Assembly: GCA_016926135.1 (NCBI GenBank)
Contig: JAFGPH010000522.1
Span: forward strand, 1-5,420
DNA: 5,420 bases
Direction: 5' to 3'
Source: Deltaproteobacteria bacterium
Lineage (GTDB): Bacteria > Desulfobacterota > DSM-4660 > Desulfatiglandales > HGW-15
The position numbers and the translations under genes are program-made. The notes beneath the pieces were generated by a model. That model was not told the origin of the DNA and made no database searches. It saw only the letters and a program-made list of their open reading frames with translations. Numbering within the stretch: the stretch's first letter is position 1; each line of letters starts with the position of its first letter. Positions 1 through 5,397 of the stretch are shown one piece after another.

Positions 1-57
1 AAGGGAAAAGTCATCCCGTGGAGATCTACTCCCTGTCAGGGTCCTGAAAGAGGGATT

Positions 58-1536
58 TCAATCCTTCTTGGGGGTTCGCCTCGGCCTGCGCCTTTTCGGT
101 TTTTTCTTCCCCTCCTTTTCCGGCTCGGAGGATGCGGAGGCGGCGGCTCGAACCGGGGCCAGGCCGAAGACGCCGCCCGGCTCGCTGCTGAAGACGATCT
201 TGCTTCCCCCCCTCATGTGGATGGCCTTTTTTTCCTCCGAGGGTTCTTCCGCCCTGGGAGGGGTCTCGGGAGGGGCCTCGACAGGGAGGGGCTCTTCCGG
301 GAGCATCTCCGTTTCCTGCGGAGGCTCTTCCGCGACGAACCAGTCGTCCTGGGGCCAGACCACCGGGAGTTTGTATCCCAGCATTTCCTGGATCGCTTCC
401 AGGTGGAACACGTACTCTTCACAGGCGAGCGAGACGACACGGCCGGGCCCCTGCGGAGCGCTGATCCGGCCCAGACGCTGGAGGTAGGCCCTCGGACCCT
501 GGGGGAGATCGTAGCTGATGACATGGCTCACGCCCGCAAGGGGGACCGCCCTGGACGCGTCATCCGTGGTGACCAGAATTTTGACCTGCCCCCGCTCGAT
601 TTTCTCCATGATCCGGAGTCTCTTTCTCTGGGGCATGCCCTCGGTGAGGCCCTCGGCGGGCAGCCCGTGGGTTCTCAGTCGCTCGGCAACCCTCTCCAGC
701 GACTCCCGGGTGTTCACGAACACGAGCGCATGATCCCATGCTTCTCTTTTCAGGAGTCCCAGCAGCAAGGGGATTTTTTCCTGGGAACTCACATGCAGCA
801 GCGACTGTTCCGTCCGTTGGAGGAGGGATTCCTCGGGCGGTTCGGTGATGAAATCGGGCTGGTTCATAAACAGGTACACCCACCCCAGCACGCGCGAGGA
901 AAGGCCGGCCGAAAAGAGCATGGAGAGTCTCTTCTCATGGTGGGGGAGCTTGCGGAGGAGGTAACGCAAATCTCGACCCAGGCCGTGTTCAAAAAAGCGG
1001 TCCGCATCATCCACGACCAGCGTCCGGATGTTCCCGGCCCTGAACGCCCCTTGCTTCATGCAGTCGATGATCGGTCCCGGGGTGCCTACGAGGATGTCCG
1101 CAACCATCGGAACGGGGCCTGTCTCCTCTGCTTCCCGGGGGCTTGCGGAGACCAGATGCAGGCCGAGACCGGCGTGACGGGCCAGCGCGGCTCCCTCGTC
1201 GAAAATCTGCCGGCCGATCTCGTCGGTGGGGACCAGGACCAGGGCGGAGGGAATGCCTATCTCCCTGGAAGGGGCTCTCCTCAGGTTAGTCAGCAGAGGC
1301 ACCAGGAAAGACAGTGCGTGGCCGGGTTCGGGCCGGGATTGGACAACCACATCCCGTCCGGCAAGGGCCGCGGGGATCGCCTGGGCCTGCGTGGCGGTGC
1401 ACCAGGTGTAACCGGCATCCTTCAGACCGGCCAGCACTTCGGCCGGGAGATCGAATTCCTCAAACCAGGTCTGGATCACGGGGATTGGGTACGGGTTGCT
1501 TTCTTCGGAAGCATGAGATTGGGGCGTTTCAGTCAT
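58..1536 (-). CDS. Degenerate DEAD-box RNA helicase homologue (probable pseudo-helicase)
   Basis: This 492-aa protein has the two-RecA-lobe layout of RhlE/RhlB-type RNA helicases, which unwind or remodel RNA in the cytoplasm. Seen: a Q-motif (residues 47-55, Gln50 kept), GRD at 60-62, motif IV-like ALVFVNTR (270-277) and the YDLP segment (342-345). The functional motifs are altered. Walker A (66-77) reads QSRPEPGHALSF, so the usual Lys-Thr is His73-Ala74. Motif Ia is PTDEIG (103-108), not PTRELA. Motif Ib is TPGP (152-155), not TPGR. DEAD is DDAD (176-179). SAT is SAG (209-211). Motif V is TDDASRAVP (324-332). Motif VI is QRLGRISA (353-360), not HRxGRxGR. Residues 403-435 are Pro/Glu-rich and 475-492 are strongly Lys/Arg-rich, like the RNA-binding tails of this family. 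The ATG is supported by an in-frame TGA five codons upstream and a purine-rich stretch (1541-1550). Fold is confident; loss of ATPase activity is inferred. Confidence 0.93.
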   Translation of the reverse strand: MTETPQSHASEESNPYPIPVIQTWFEEFDLPAEVLAGLKDAGYTWCTATQAQAIPAALAGRDVVVQSRPEPGHALSFLVPLLTNLRRAPSREIGIPSALVLVPTDEIGRQIFDEGAALARHAGLGLHLVSASPREAEETGPVPMVADILVGTPGPIIDCMKQGAFRAGNIRTLVVDDADRFFEHGLGRDLRYLLRKLPHHEKRLSMLFSAGLSSRVLGWVYLFMNQPDFITEPPEESLLQRTEQSLLHVSSQEKIPLLLGLLKREAWDHALVFVNTRESLERVAERLRTHGLPAEGLTEGMPQRKRLRIMEKIERGQVKILVTTDDASRAVPLAGVSHVISYDLPQGPRAYLQRLGRISAPQGPGRVVSLACEEYVFHLEAIQEMLGYKLPVVWPQDDWFVAEEPPQETEMLPEEPLPVEAPPETPPRAEEPSEEKKAIHMRGGSKIVFSSEPGGVFGLAPVRAAASASSEPEKEGKKKPKRRRPRRTPKKD

Positions 1537-1614
1537 AGGGTTCTCTTCTCAAATGGGTTGCTGGAAAAGGCGCATCTCCCCACAAGTCATTGCTGCTGAC
1601 AAAGAAATGAGAGG

Positions 1615-1635
1615 CGCAAGGCACAAGGTACAAGG
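1615..1635. repeat. Tandem heptamer block (YRCAAGG x3)
   Basis: Three adjacent 7-nt units, CGCAAGG, CACAAGG and TACAAGG, match the consensus YRCAAGG with no gaps. The copies differ only in the first two bases of each unit. Direct repetition is plain in the sequence. Whether this belongs to a genome-wide dispersed family is inference. Confidence 0.75.
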
Positions 1636-1671
1636 GAGAGCGGCAATGGTTCAGGAAGCCGCGAACTTTAG

Positions 1672-1691
1672 ACCCTGAACCTGGAACCCCC
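1672..1691. repeat. Second heptad-period block (ACCCTGA / ACCTGGA / ACCCCC)
   Basis: Two 7-nt units, ACCCTGA and ACCTGGA, followed by a partial ACCCCC, form a second block with the same period as the one at 1615-1635. Read on the opposite strand, the first block gives CCTTGTA-type units, which resemble these. The two blocks are therefore roughly inverted relative to each other, about 36 bases apart, and may be the two ends of one composite element. Confidence 0.5.
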
Positions 1692-1710
1692 TTCACGGCG
1701 CATTCTTTTC

Positions 1711-1739
1711 TTTATACCCTCTCCAAATGCTTTTGAAAA
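1711..1739 (-). promoter_or_regulatory. Possible sigma70 promoter for the helicase homologue
   Basis: On the minus strand, TATAAA (plus positions 1711-1716) lies 17 bases downstream of TTTTCA (1734-1739). These match the -10 consensus at 5/6 and the -35 at 4/6. Transcription would start near 1704, giving a leader of roughly 170 nt that contains both heptad repeat blocks. The -35 match is modest and the leader long, so this is only a candidate. Confidence 0.3.
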
Positions 1740-1755
1740 GCCCGGAATTGAAAGG

Positions 1756-1787
1756 GATCGGGGCAGAGTATGTCTTTACTCCCGATC
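1756..1787. promoter_or_regulatory. Imperfect inverted repeat over the -35 region (candidate operator)
   Basis: GATCGGG (1756-1762) and CCCGATC (1781-1787) are perfect 7-bp inverted arms. Inside them AGTA (1767-1770) pairs with TACT (1777-1780), leaving GCAG unpaired on the left and a six-base loop. The right arm adjoins, and the inner right arm covers, the predicted -35 box (1775-1780). There is no following T-tract, so an operator is more likely than a terminator. No specific regulator can be named. Confidence 0.4.
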
Positions 1788-1803
1788 GGCTATATCCTAT
1801 AAT
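1775..1803 (+). promoter_or_regulatory. Candidate sigma70 promoter for the OYE remnant-yihY unit
   Basis: A perfect TATAAT (1798-1803) sits 17 bases after TTTACT (1775-1780, 4/6 match to TTGACA). Transcription would begin near 1810, leaving a leader of about 57 nt before the remnant ATG at 1867. The perfect -10, the optimal spacing and the local AT-richness support it. If active, it would drive yihY through the translatable remnant. Confidence 0.55.
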
Positions 1804-1866
1804 CATAAAAAAAGCATGCATCAGCCTTCACGCTTGCGACCATAGAACTCTTGGGTCTAACGGGAA

Positions 1867-2145
1867 ATGTCCAGACTTTCTGAGATGACCCGCATCAAAG
1901 AAGGCATGGTACTTCCTAACCGTTTTGTCCGATCTGCGACCTGGGAGGGGATGGCCACCGTGGAAGGCGCGTGTACACCCCGACTTACGGATTTCATGCG
2001 GAAATTTGCACAAGGCGGTGCGGGTCTGATCGGTATGAGCCCGGCCTATGTTCGTGAGGACAACCAGTGTTTCGGCCCGGGCATGGCCGGAGAGGGGATT
2101 CACTGCGTGGTGGAGAAAGAGAGGCAGGGAGGAAGATCGGGATGA
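1867..2145 (+). pseudogene. Internally deleted Old Yellow Enzyme-type NADH:flavin oxidoreductase remnant
   Basis: The first 64 or so residues match the start of single-domain OYE-family oxidoreductases, FMN enzymes that reduce activated C=C bonds. They contain the hallmark NRFVRSATWEGMA (18-30) and a GGAGLI strand (50-55). A full enzyme has roughly 330-370 residues; this frame has 92. From residue 66 the text changes to NQCFGPGMAGEGIHCVVE, which resembles the Cys-rich extreme C-terminus I recall for this family (CxSCNxCF...GxYCVVE). The simplest reading is an in-frame deletion of most of the TIM barrel with the junction near 2056-2067, keeping the native start and stop. Residues for FMN and substrate binding in the core are absent, so it cannot be an active OYE. 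The stop (TGA 2143-2145) overlaps the yihY ATG. The N-terminal assignment is firm; the C-terminal match rests on memory of the family. The short protein could still be made. Confidence 0.75.
2126..2135 (+). promoter_or_regulatory. Ribosome binding site fixing the yihY start
   Basis: AGGGAGGAAG contains a strong GGAGG core (2128-2132), nine bases before the ATG at 2142. This favours 2142 over the upstream in-frame ATG at 2067, which lacks such a site and would add 25 residues of no family resemblance translated from remnant DNA. Confidence 0.8.
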
Positions 2146-3476
2146 AGGCCGTCCTCGACACCCAGAAGGCCGTTCAGTACGTCACAAAGGACATCTGGAG
2201 GATCCGTGAGAAGGATCTCCCCAGGTCCAGGTCCATCCTGATCCGGGGGCTGAGGGTGATCATCCTTTCGCTTCGCGGTCTGGGGAAAGACCAGCTGGCC
2301 CTGCGGGCCTCTTCGCTCACCTTCTACTCCCTCCTCTCCCTGGTGCCGATCGTGGCCATGCTCTTTGCCATCGCAAAGGGCTTCGGTTTTCAGCAGGTCC
2401 TCGAGAAGACTCTCTTGCAGCAGCTCGAAGGCCAGGAAGAGGTGGTTAGAAAAATCCTGGACTTCTCTCAATCTTTTCTCGACAGTGTCACGGGCGGGCT
2501 GGTGGCCGGGGTCGGCCTTGTGCTCCTCCTGTACACGATCATCAAAATCCTCTCCCACACCGAGAACGCCTTCAATGACATCTGGGGCATCCGGCAGTCC
2601 AGGGGCCTGGGCAGAAAGATCAGCGACTACCTCGCGCTCATGCTGGTCTGTCCGATGATCTTTCTGCTCTCCAGCACCCTGACCGTGTTCATATCGAGCG
2701 GGGTCAAGCTGGTGGTGACCCGAATCGCCCTGCTGGAAACGGTCGGCCCCGTCATCTTTTTCCTGCTGAAGCTGCTGCCCTATGGTGTGCTGTGGGTCCT
2801 TTTCACCCTTGTCTACATTGTGCTTCCCAACACCAAAGTCCGCTTCGCTTCCGGCCTCCTGGGAGGGGTAATTGCCGGGACGCTCTACCAGCTGTTTCAG
2901 TGGGGTTATATCCGATTCCAGATCGGGGTCGCGAACTACAATGCCATCTATGGAAGCTTTGCAGCCCTCCCCCTGTTTTTTGTTTGGCTGCAAGTGAGCT
3001 GGTATATCGTGCTGTTCGGCGCGGAAATCTGCTTTGCCCATCAGAATGTGGAAACCTTTGAATACGAAGAGGACTGCCTGAACGCCAGCAGTGCCCTGAA
3101 GAGGCTTCTCTCCCTCCGGGTTCTTCACCTCCTGATCTTTCGCTTCACAGAAGGGCAGGATCCTATGGATGCCCGGCAGATCTCCCACGAACTGGAAATC
3201 CCCATCCGTCTCGTGCATCAGATCCTCTTTGAACTCATTGCCGCGAACCTGGTTTCGGAAGTCCGGGTGGACGACCGAAAGGCGGCAGGGTTTCAGCCTG
3301 CCCGCGATCCCGAGGTGCTCACGGTAAAATACGTGATCGATGCCCTGGAGAGGAAGGGGAGCGACAGCGTTCCCGTGGCCCCCTCGGAAGAACTGCAGAG
3401 GCTTACACAGACCCTGGCCGCCTTCAGCGACCTCCTCGAAAAATCCCCTGCGAACAGAAAGCTGAAAGACATCTGA
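2142..3476 (+). CDS. YihY/BrkB-family inner-membrane protein with C-terminal winged-helix-like domain
   Basis: This 444-aa protein belongs to the YihY/UPF0761 family, once misnamed RNase BN. These are polytopic inner-membrane proteins of uncertain molecular function. About six hydrophobic segments are visible, near residues 57-80, 114-135, 162-185, 203-228, 236-256 and 270-297. Family signatures are ASSLTFYSLLSLVP (56-69) and NYNAIYGSFAALPLFFVWLQ (265-284) followed by GAEI (293-296). E. coli YihY has about 290 residues. The extra 140 or so here form a soluble C-terminus: residues 320-400 look like a winged helix (DARQISHELEIPIRLVHQIL, 343-362, as the helix-turn-helix), then a helical tail. 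Such extensions occur in other bacterial members. The start at 2142 is set by a strong RBS and overlaps the stop of the OYE remnant (ATGA), implying translational coupling. No terminator is visible after the stop. Confidence 0.92.
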   Translation: MKAVLDTQKAVQYVTKDIWRIREKDLPRSRSILIRGLRVIILSLRGLGKDQLALRASSLTFYSLLSLVPIVAMLFAIAKGFGFQQVLEKTLLQQLEGQEEVVRKILDFSQSFLDSVTGGLVAGVGLVLLLYTIIKILSHTENAFNDIWGIRQSRGLGRKISDYLALMLVCPMIFLLSSTLTVFISSGVKLVVTRIALLETVGPVIFFLLKLLPYGVLWVLFTLVYIVLPNTKVRFASGLLGGVIAGTLYQLFQWGYIRFQIGVANYNAIYGSFAALPLFFVWLQVSWYIVLFGAEICFAHQNVETFEYEEDCLNASSALKRLLSLRVLHLLIFRFTEGQDPMDARQISHELEIPIRLVHQILFELIAANLVSEVRVDDRKAAGFQPARDPEVLTVKYVIDALERKGSDSVPVAPSEELQRLTQTLAAFSDLLEKSPANRKLKDI

Positions 3477-3495
3477 GCACTGGACACCGTATATT

Positions 3496-3525
3496 TTGAC
3501 TACACTCTTCCAGATGGGCTATAAT
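3496..3525 (+). promoter_or_regulatory. Near-consensus sigma70 promoter for the FHA-GAF / B3/B4 unit
   Basis: TTGACT (3496-3501, 5/6) and a perfect TATAAT (3520-3525) are separated by 18 bases. They begin only 19 bases after the yihY stop. Transcription would start near 3532, giving a leader of about 50 nt. This is the best promoter in the window and suggests the downstream pair is expressed constitutively by the housekeeping sigma factor, independently of yihY. No operator-like repeat overlaps it. Confidence 0.75.
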
Positions 3526-3581
3526 GATAAACAACCGACTGCATATACGGAAGGCGCCTGCTCCGGATAAAGGCTCAGGCG

Positions 3582-4514
3582 ATGGCGGAAATTCGAATGA
3601 CCACCCTACATGTTATCGGCGGGCCGGATATCGGGCGCTCTTTTCAGATCGAAAAGGAGGAGATCTACATCGGGAGATCTCCCGAGAACGAAGTCCAGAT
3701 CAAGGACCGGTTTGTCTCCCGCAAACATTTGAAAATCAGGAAAAAAGACAGGCGGTATTATCTGCAGGACCTGGAGAGCAAGAACGGCACCTTTGTGGAC
3801 GGCAACTGGATCCGGCCGGGCTCTGAGGTGGGGGTGGAAGAGGGCACGCCCGTGGTCATGGGGATGAGCGTGATCTGCCTGGGCAACACATGTTCGGAGG
3901 ATATCCTCTCCGTTCTGGACGCGGTGGCCCGGCCGGGCCTGGAGTCGGAACCCGATGAACCCGTTCAGGACAGGCCCATGACCACTCAGAAAAACATGGA
4001 GTTGCTGAGAAAGATCTCCGAGGTCTTCACCCAGTCCCTGAATGTGAACGAGATCCTGAACAGGATCCTGGACCACATCTTCGACTTTTTCAAAAGGATC
4101 GACCGTGGCGCCATTATCCTGGTCGACCCGGAGACGGGAGAGATCTCCGAGGTGGTATCCAGGGCCAGGGAAGGGGCCCGGAAAGGCACGGAGCGGTACT
4201 GCACGGATGTTGTGGAGCAGGTGATCGAGGAGGGGAAGGGGATCATGATTCGGGATGCCCTCGTCGATTCGGAGCGCGAAATTCCCGACACCCTCAAGCT
4301 GCACAAGATCAAATCGGTCATGTGTGTTCCCCTGATCAGCAAGTCGCGGGTGAGGGGCGTGCTTTATGTGGACTGTGTCACCGAGGCCGGCGGGTTCCGG
4401 AAAGAGGACCTCTCCCTCTTCAAGGCCATGGGCATACCGGCCGCCAATGCCATCGAGAACGCCATGCTTTACGCCCGAAGGCGGATGAAGGAAGCGGAAG
4501 GAGTGAATTTGTGA
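3582..4514 (+). CDS. FHA-GAF domain signalling protein
   Basis: This 310-aa cytoplasmic protein has two recognisable domains. An N-terminal forkhead-associated domain (about residues 7-103) carries all canonical phosphothreonine-binding signatures: GRS (31-33), SRKH (46-49) and SKNGT (66-70). A GAF domain follows (about 150-295), with an amphipathic lead-in helix (138-170), SVMCVPLISKSRVRGVLYVD (245-264) and a closing helix to 303. No kinase, cyclase, GGDEF, HD or sigma54-activator output domain is present, so it probably acts by protein interaction. The GAF ligand cannot be predicted; Cys207, Cys248 and Cys265 lie within it. A linker at 104-137 is acidic and probably flexible. The ATG at 3582 has AAAGG (3569-3573) at eight bases; an in-frame ATG at 3597 (Met6) is an alternative. 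The gene overlaps the next by one base (TGATG), so the two are coupled. Family assignment is firm; biological role unknown. Confidence 0.93.
   Translation: MAEIRMTTLHVIGGPDIGRSFQIEKEEIYIGRSPENEVQIKDRFVSRKHLKIRKKDRRYYLQDLESKNGTFVDGNWIRPGSEVGVEEGTPVVMGMSVICLGNTCSEDILSVLDAVARPGLESEPDEPVQDRPMTTQKNMELLRKISEVFTQSLNVNEILNRILDHIFDFFKRIDRGAIILVDPETGEISEVVSRAREGARKGTERYCTDVVEQVIEEGKGIMIRDALVDSEREIPDTLKLHKIKSVMCVPLISKSRVRGVLYVDCVTEAGGFRKEDLSLFKAMGIPAANAIENAMLYARRRMKEAEGVNL
4498..4503 (+). promoter_or_regulatory. Ribosome binding site for the B3/B4 gene
   Basis: AAGGAG lies inside the last codons of the FHA-GAF gene, ten bases before ATG 4514 and seven before an in-frame GTG at 4511. It supports initiation here rather than at the in-frame ATG at 4322. 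Whether GTG 4511 or ATG 4514 is used cannot be decided; the difference is one residue. Confidence 0.7.
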
Positions 4515-5227
4515 TGGAGGTCCGGGTGCGAACGGAGATTTTTCAGGGTTTCCCTTCTTTCCGAAGGGGGATTGTCGTGGCCAGGGAATTGAAGAACCAT
4601 GCCCACTCAGAGCGACTCGATGCCATGCTTGGGCGAGTGGTCGAAGAGAGATCCAGCCATCCGCTCGACCTCAAGACAGATCCCCGGATCCTGGCCTGGA
4701 ACGAGGCCCACCGGCATTTCGGATCGAACCCCAACAAGTTCCCTCCGGCACACACCGCCCTGCTGAAGAGAATCCAGCGACCCGGGGCACGGATCCCTTT
4801 CATCAGCTGCGTGGTGGCGATCATGAACTATCACTCCATCGCGTCGGCCATGCCTGTGGGAGGAGATGATCTTGAACGGGCGGGCAGGTGTCTTGAACTA
4901 CGCCATGCCACAGGTGCTGAGGTCTTCGCTCCGCTCGGCACCCCCGAGGCCTTAGAGCATCCGGTTCCGGGCGAGGTGATCTATGTGGTGGCTGAGTCGG
5001 GTGAGGTGATGTGCCGTCGCTGGAACTGGCGCAACGGGCACACGACCCGGATCACGGAAGAGACTCGTCAGATGGTCATGAATATCGACGGGCTGGGTGA
5101 CGGGTGCGAGGCATCGACCCTGGCCACCCGGGACGGTGTGGCCTCGATGCTGGAGGAGTTCTGCGGAGCAAACGTGACCACGGCTCTTCTCAGCCCCTCC
5201 ACGCCTGCCTTCCAGTTCGAGGCTTGA
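4514..5227 (+). CDS. Free-standing B3/B4 (PheRS beta-like) domain protein
   Basis: This 237-aa protein matches solo B3/B4-domain proteins (the COG3382 type). They are related to the module of bacterial phenylalanyl-tRNA synthetase beta that houses the editing site for mischarged Tyr-tRNA(Phe). Visible signatures run in order: AWNEAHRHFGSNPNKFPPAH (61-80) with the NPNKFPPAHTALLKRI core; IPFISCVVAIMNYHSI (94-109); PVGGDDLE (114-121); LELRHATGAEVFAPLG (127-142); PGEVIYV (152-158); and CRRWNWRNGHTTRIT (167-181). The length is normal for the solo family. There is no aminoacylation core or anticodon-binding domain, so it is not a synthetase subunit. Known function of solo members is poorly defined; trans-editing or RNA binding is inferred from homology. 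It is coupled to the FHA-GAF gene by a TGATG overlap, and no clear terminator follows. Confidence 0.9.
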   Translation: MEVRVRTEIFQGFPSFRRGIVVARELKNHAHSERLDAMLGRVVEERSSHPLDLKTDPRILAWNEAHRHFGSNPNKFPPAHTALLKRIQRPGARIPFISCVVAIMNYHSIASAMPVGGDDLERAGRCLELRHATGAEVFAPLGTPEALEHPVPGEVIYVVAESGEVMCRRWNWRNGHTTRITEETRQMVMNIDGLGDGCEASTLATRDGVASMLEEFCGANVTTALLSPSTPAFQFEA

Positions 5228-5378
5228 GCCGGAGAGCTCTCTTGCATCCCTCCTCCCGCCTCTTCTTGATCGGCTCCATTTACCAAGTACAGGACAACCA
5301 TAAGTACGGTGACGTATTGCAAACAACGGACACGGACCGAATGAATGTTCACCACCCGTTCGCTCCGCTCTCTAGAGA

Positions 5379-5397
5379 CACAGAGATCACAGAGGGG
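5379..5397. repeat. Short CACAGAG direct repeat
   Basis: Two copies of CACAGAG (5379-5385 and 5388-5394) are spaced at a 9-nt period. They lie next to a perfect 10-bp palindrome, TCTCTAGAGA (5369-5378). The 193-bp non-coding tail after the B3/B4 gene (5228-5420) otherwise shows no gene, T-tracted terminator or RNA that I can recognise. The unit may be part of a dispersed intergenic repeat continuing past the window; that is inference. Confidence 0.5.

Larger units (their letters stand above)
1537..1866. other. Divergent intergenic region
   Basis: This 330-bp gap separates the minus-strand helicase homologue from the plus-strand OYE remnant. I see no convincing gene in it. It holds two short blocks of 7-nt-period repeats (1615-1635 and 1672-1691), a weak minus-strand promoter candidate (1711-1739), an imperfect inverted repeat (1756-1787) and a plus-strand promoter candidate (1775-1803). 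The part from about 1790 to 1825 is distinctly AT-rich compared with the surrounding genes, as expected of a promoter region. No tRNA-like fold or terminator with a T-tract was recognised. Confidence 0.8.

Noticed and set aside
1..57. CCCTGTCAGGG (31-41) as a terminator for the helicase homologue
   Set aside because: The stem is only four base pairs with a three-base loop and there is no T-tract on the minus strand, so it is too weak to call.
217..1599. Long 460-codon open frame on the plus strand opposite the helicase homologue
   Set aside because: It is an antisense shadow of a GC-rich gene, has no recognisable domain and no good RBS, while the minus-strand frame has clear helicase architecture.
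1615..1691. Heptad repeats as a CRISPR array
   Set aside because: Units are 7 nt, contiguous and degenerate, with no spacers and no cas genes.
2067..2141. Upstream in-frame ATG for yihY, adding 25 residues
   Set aside because: The extension lies in remnant DNA, has no strong RBS and no family resemblance, whereas 2142 has GGAGG at nine bases.
2100..3218. 372-codon open frame on the minus strand opposite yihY
   Set aside because: Composition is highly charged and domain-free, as expected from reading a membrane-protein gene backwards; the plus-strand frame carries YihY signatures.
3606..4304. 232-codon minus-strand open frame opposite the FHA-GAF gene
   Set aside because: Antisense shadow; the plus strand has complete FHA and GAF motifs.
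4322..4513. Upstream in-frame ATG for the B3/B4 gene, adding 64 residues
   Set aside because: This stretch encodes the GAF domain in another frame. The RBS at 4498-4503 and the TGATG overlap support the start at 4511/4514.
5232..5241. GAGAGCTCTC after the B3/B4 gene as a terminator
   Set aside because: A ten-base palindrome with no loop cannot fold into a stable hairpin, and no T-tract follows.
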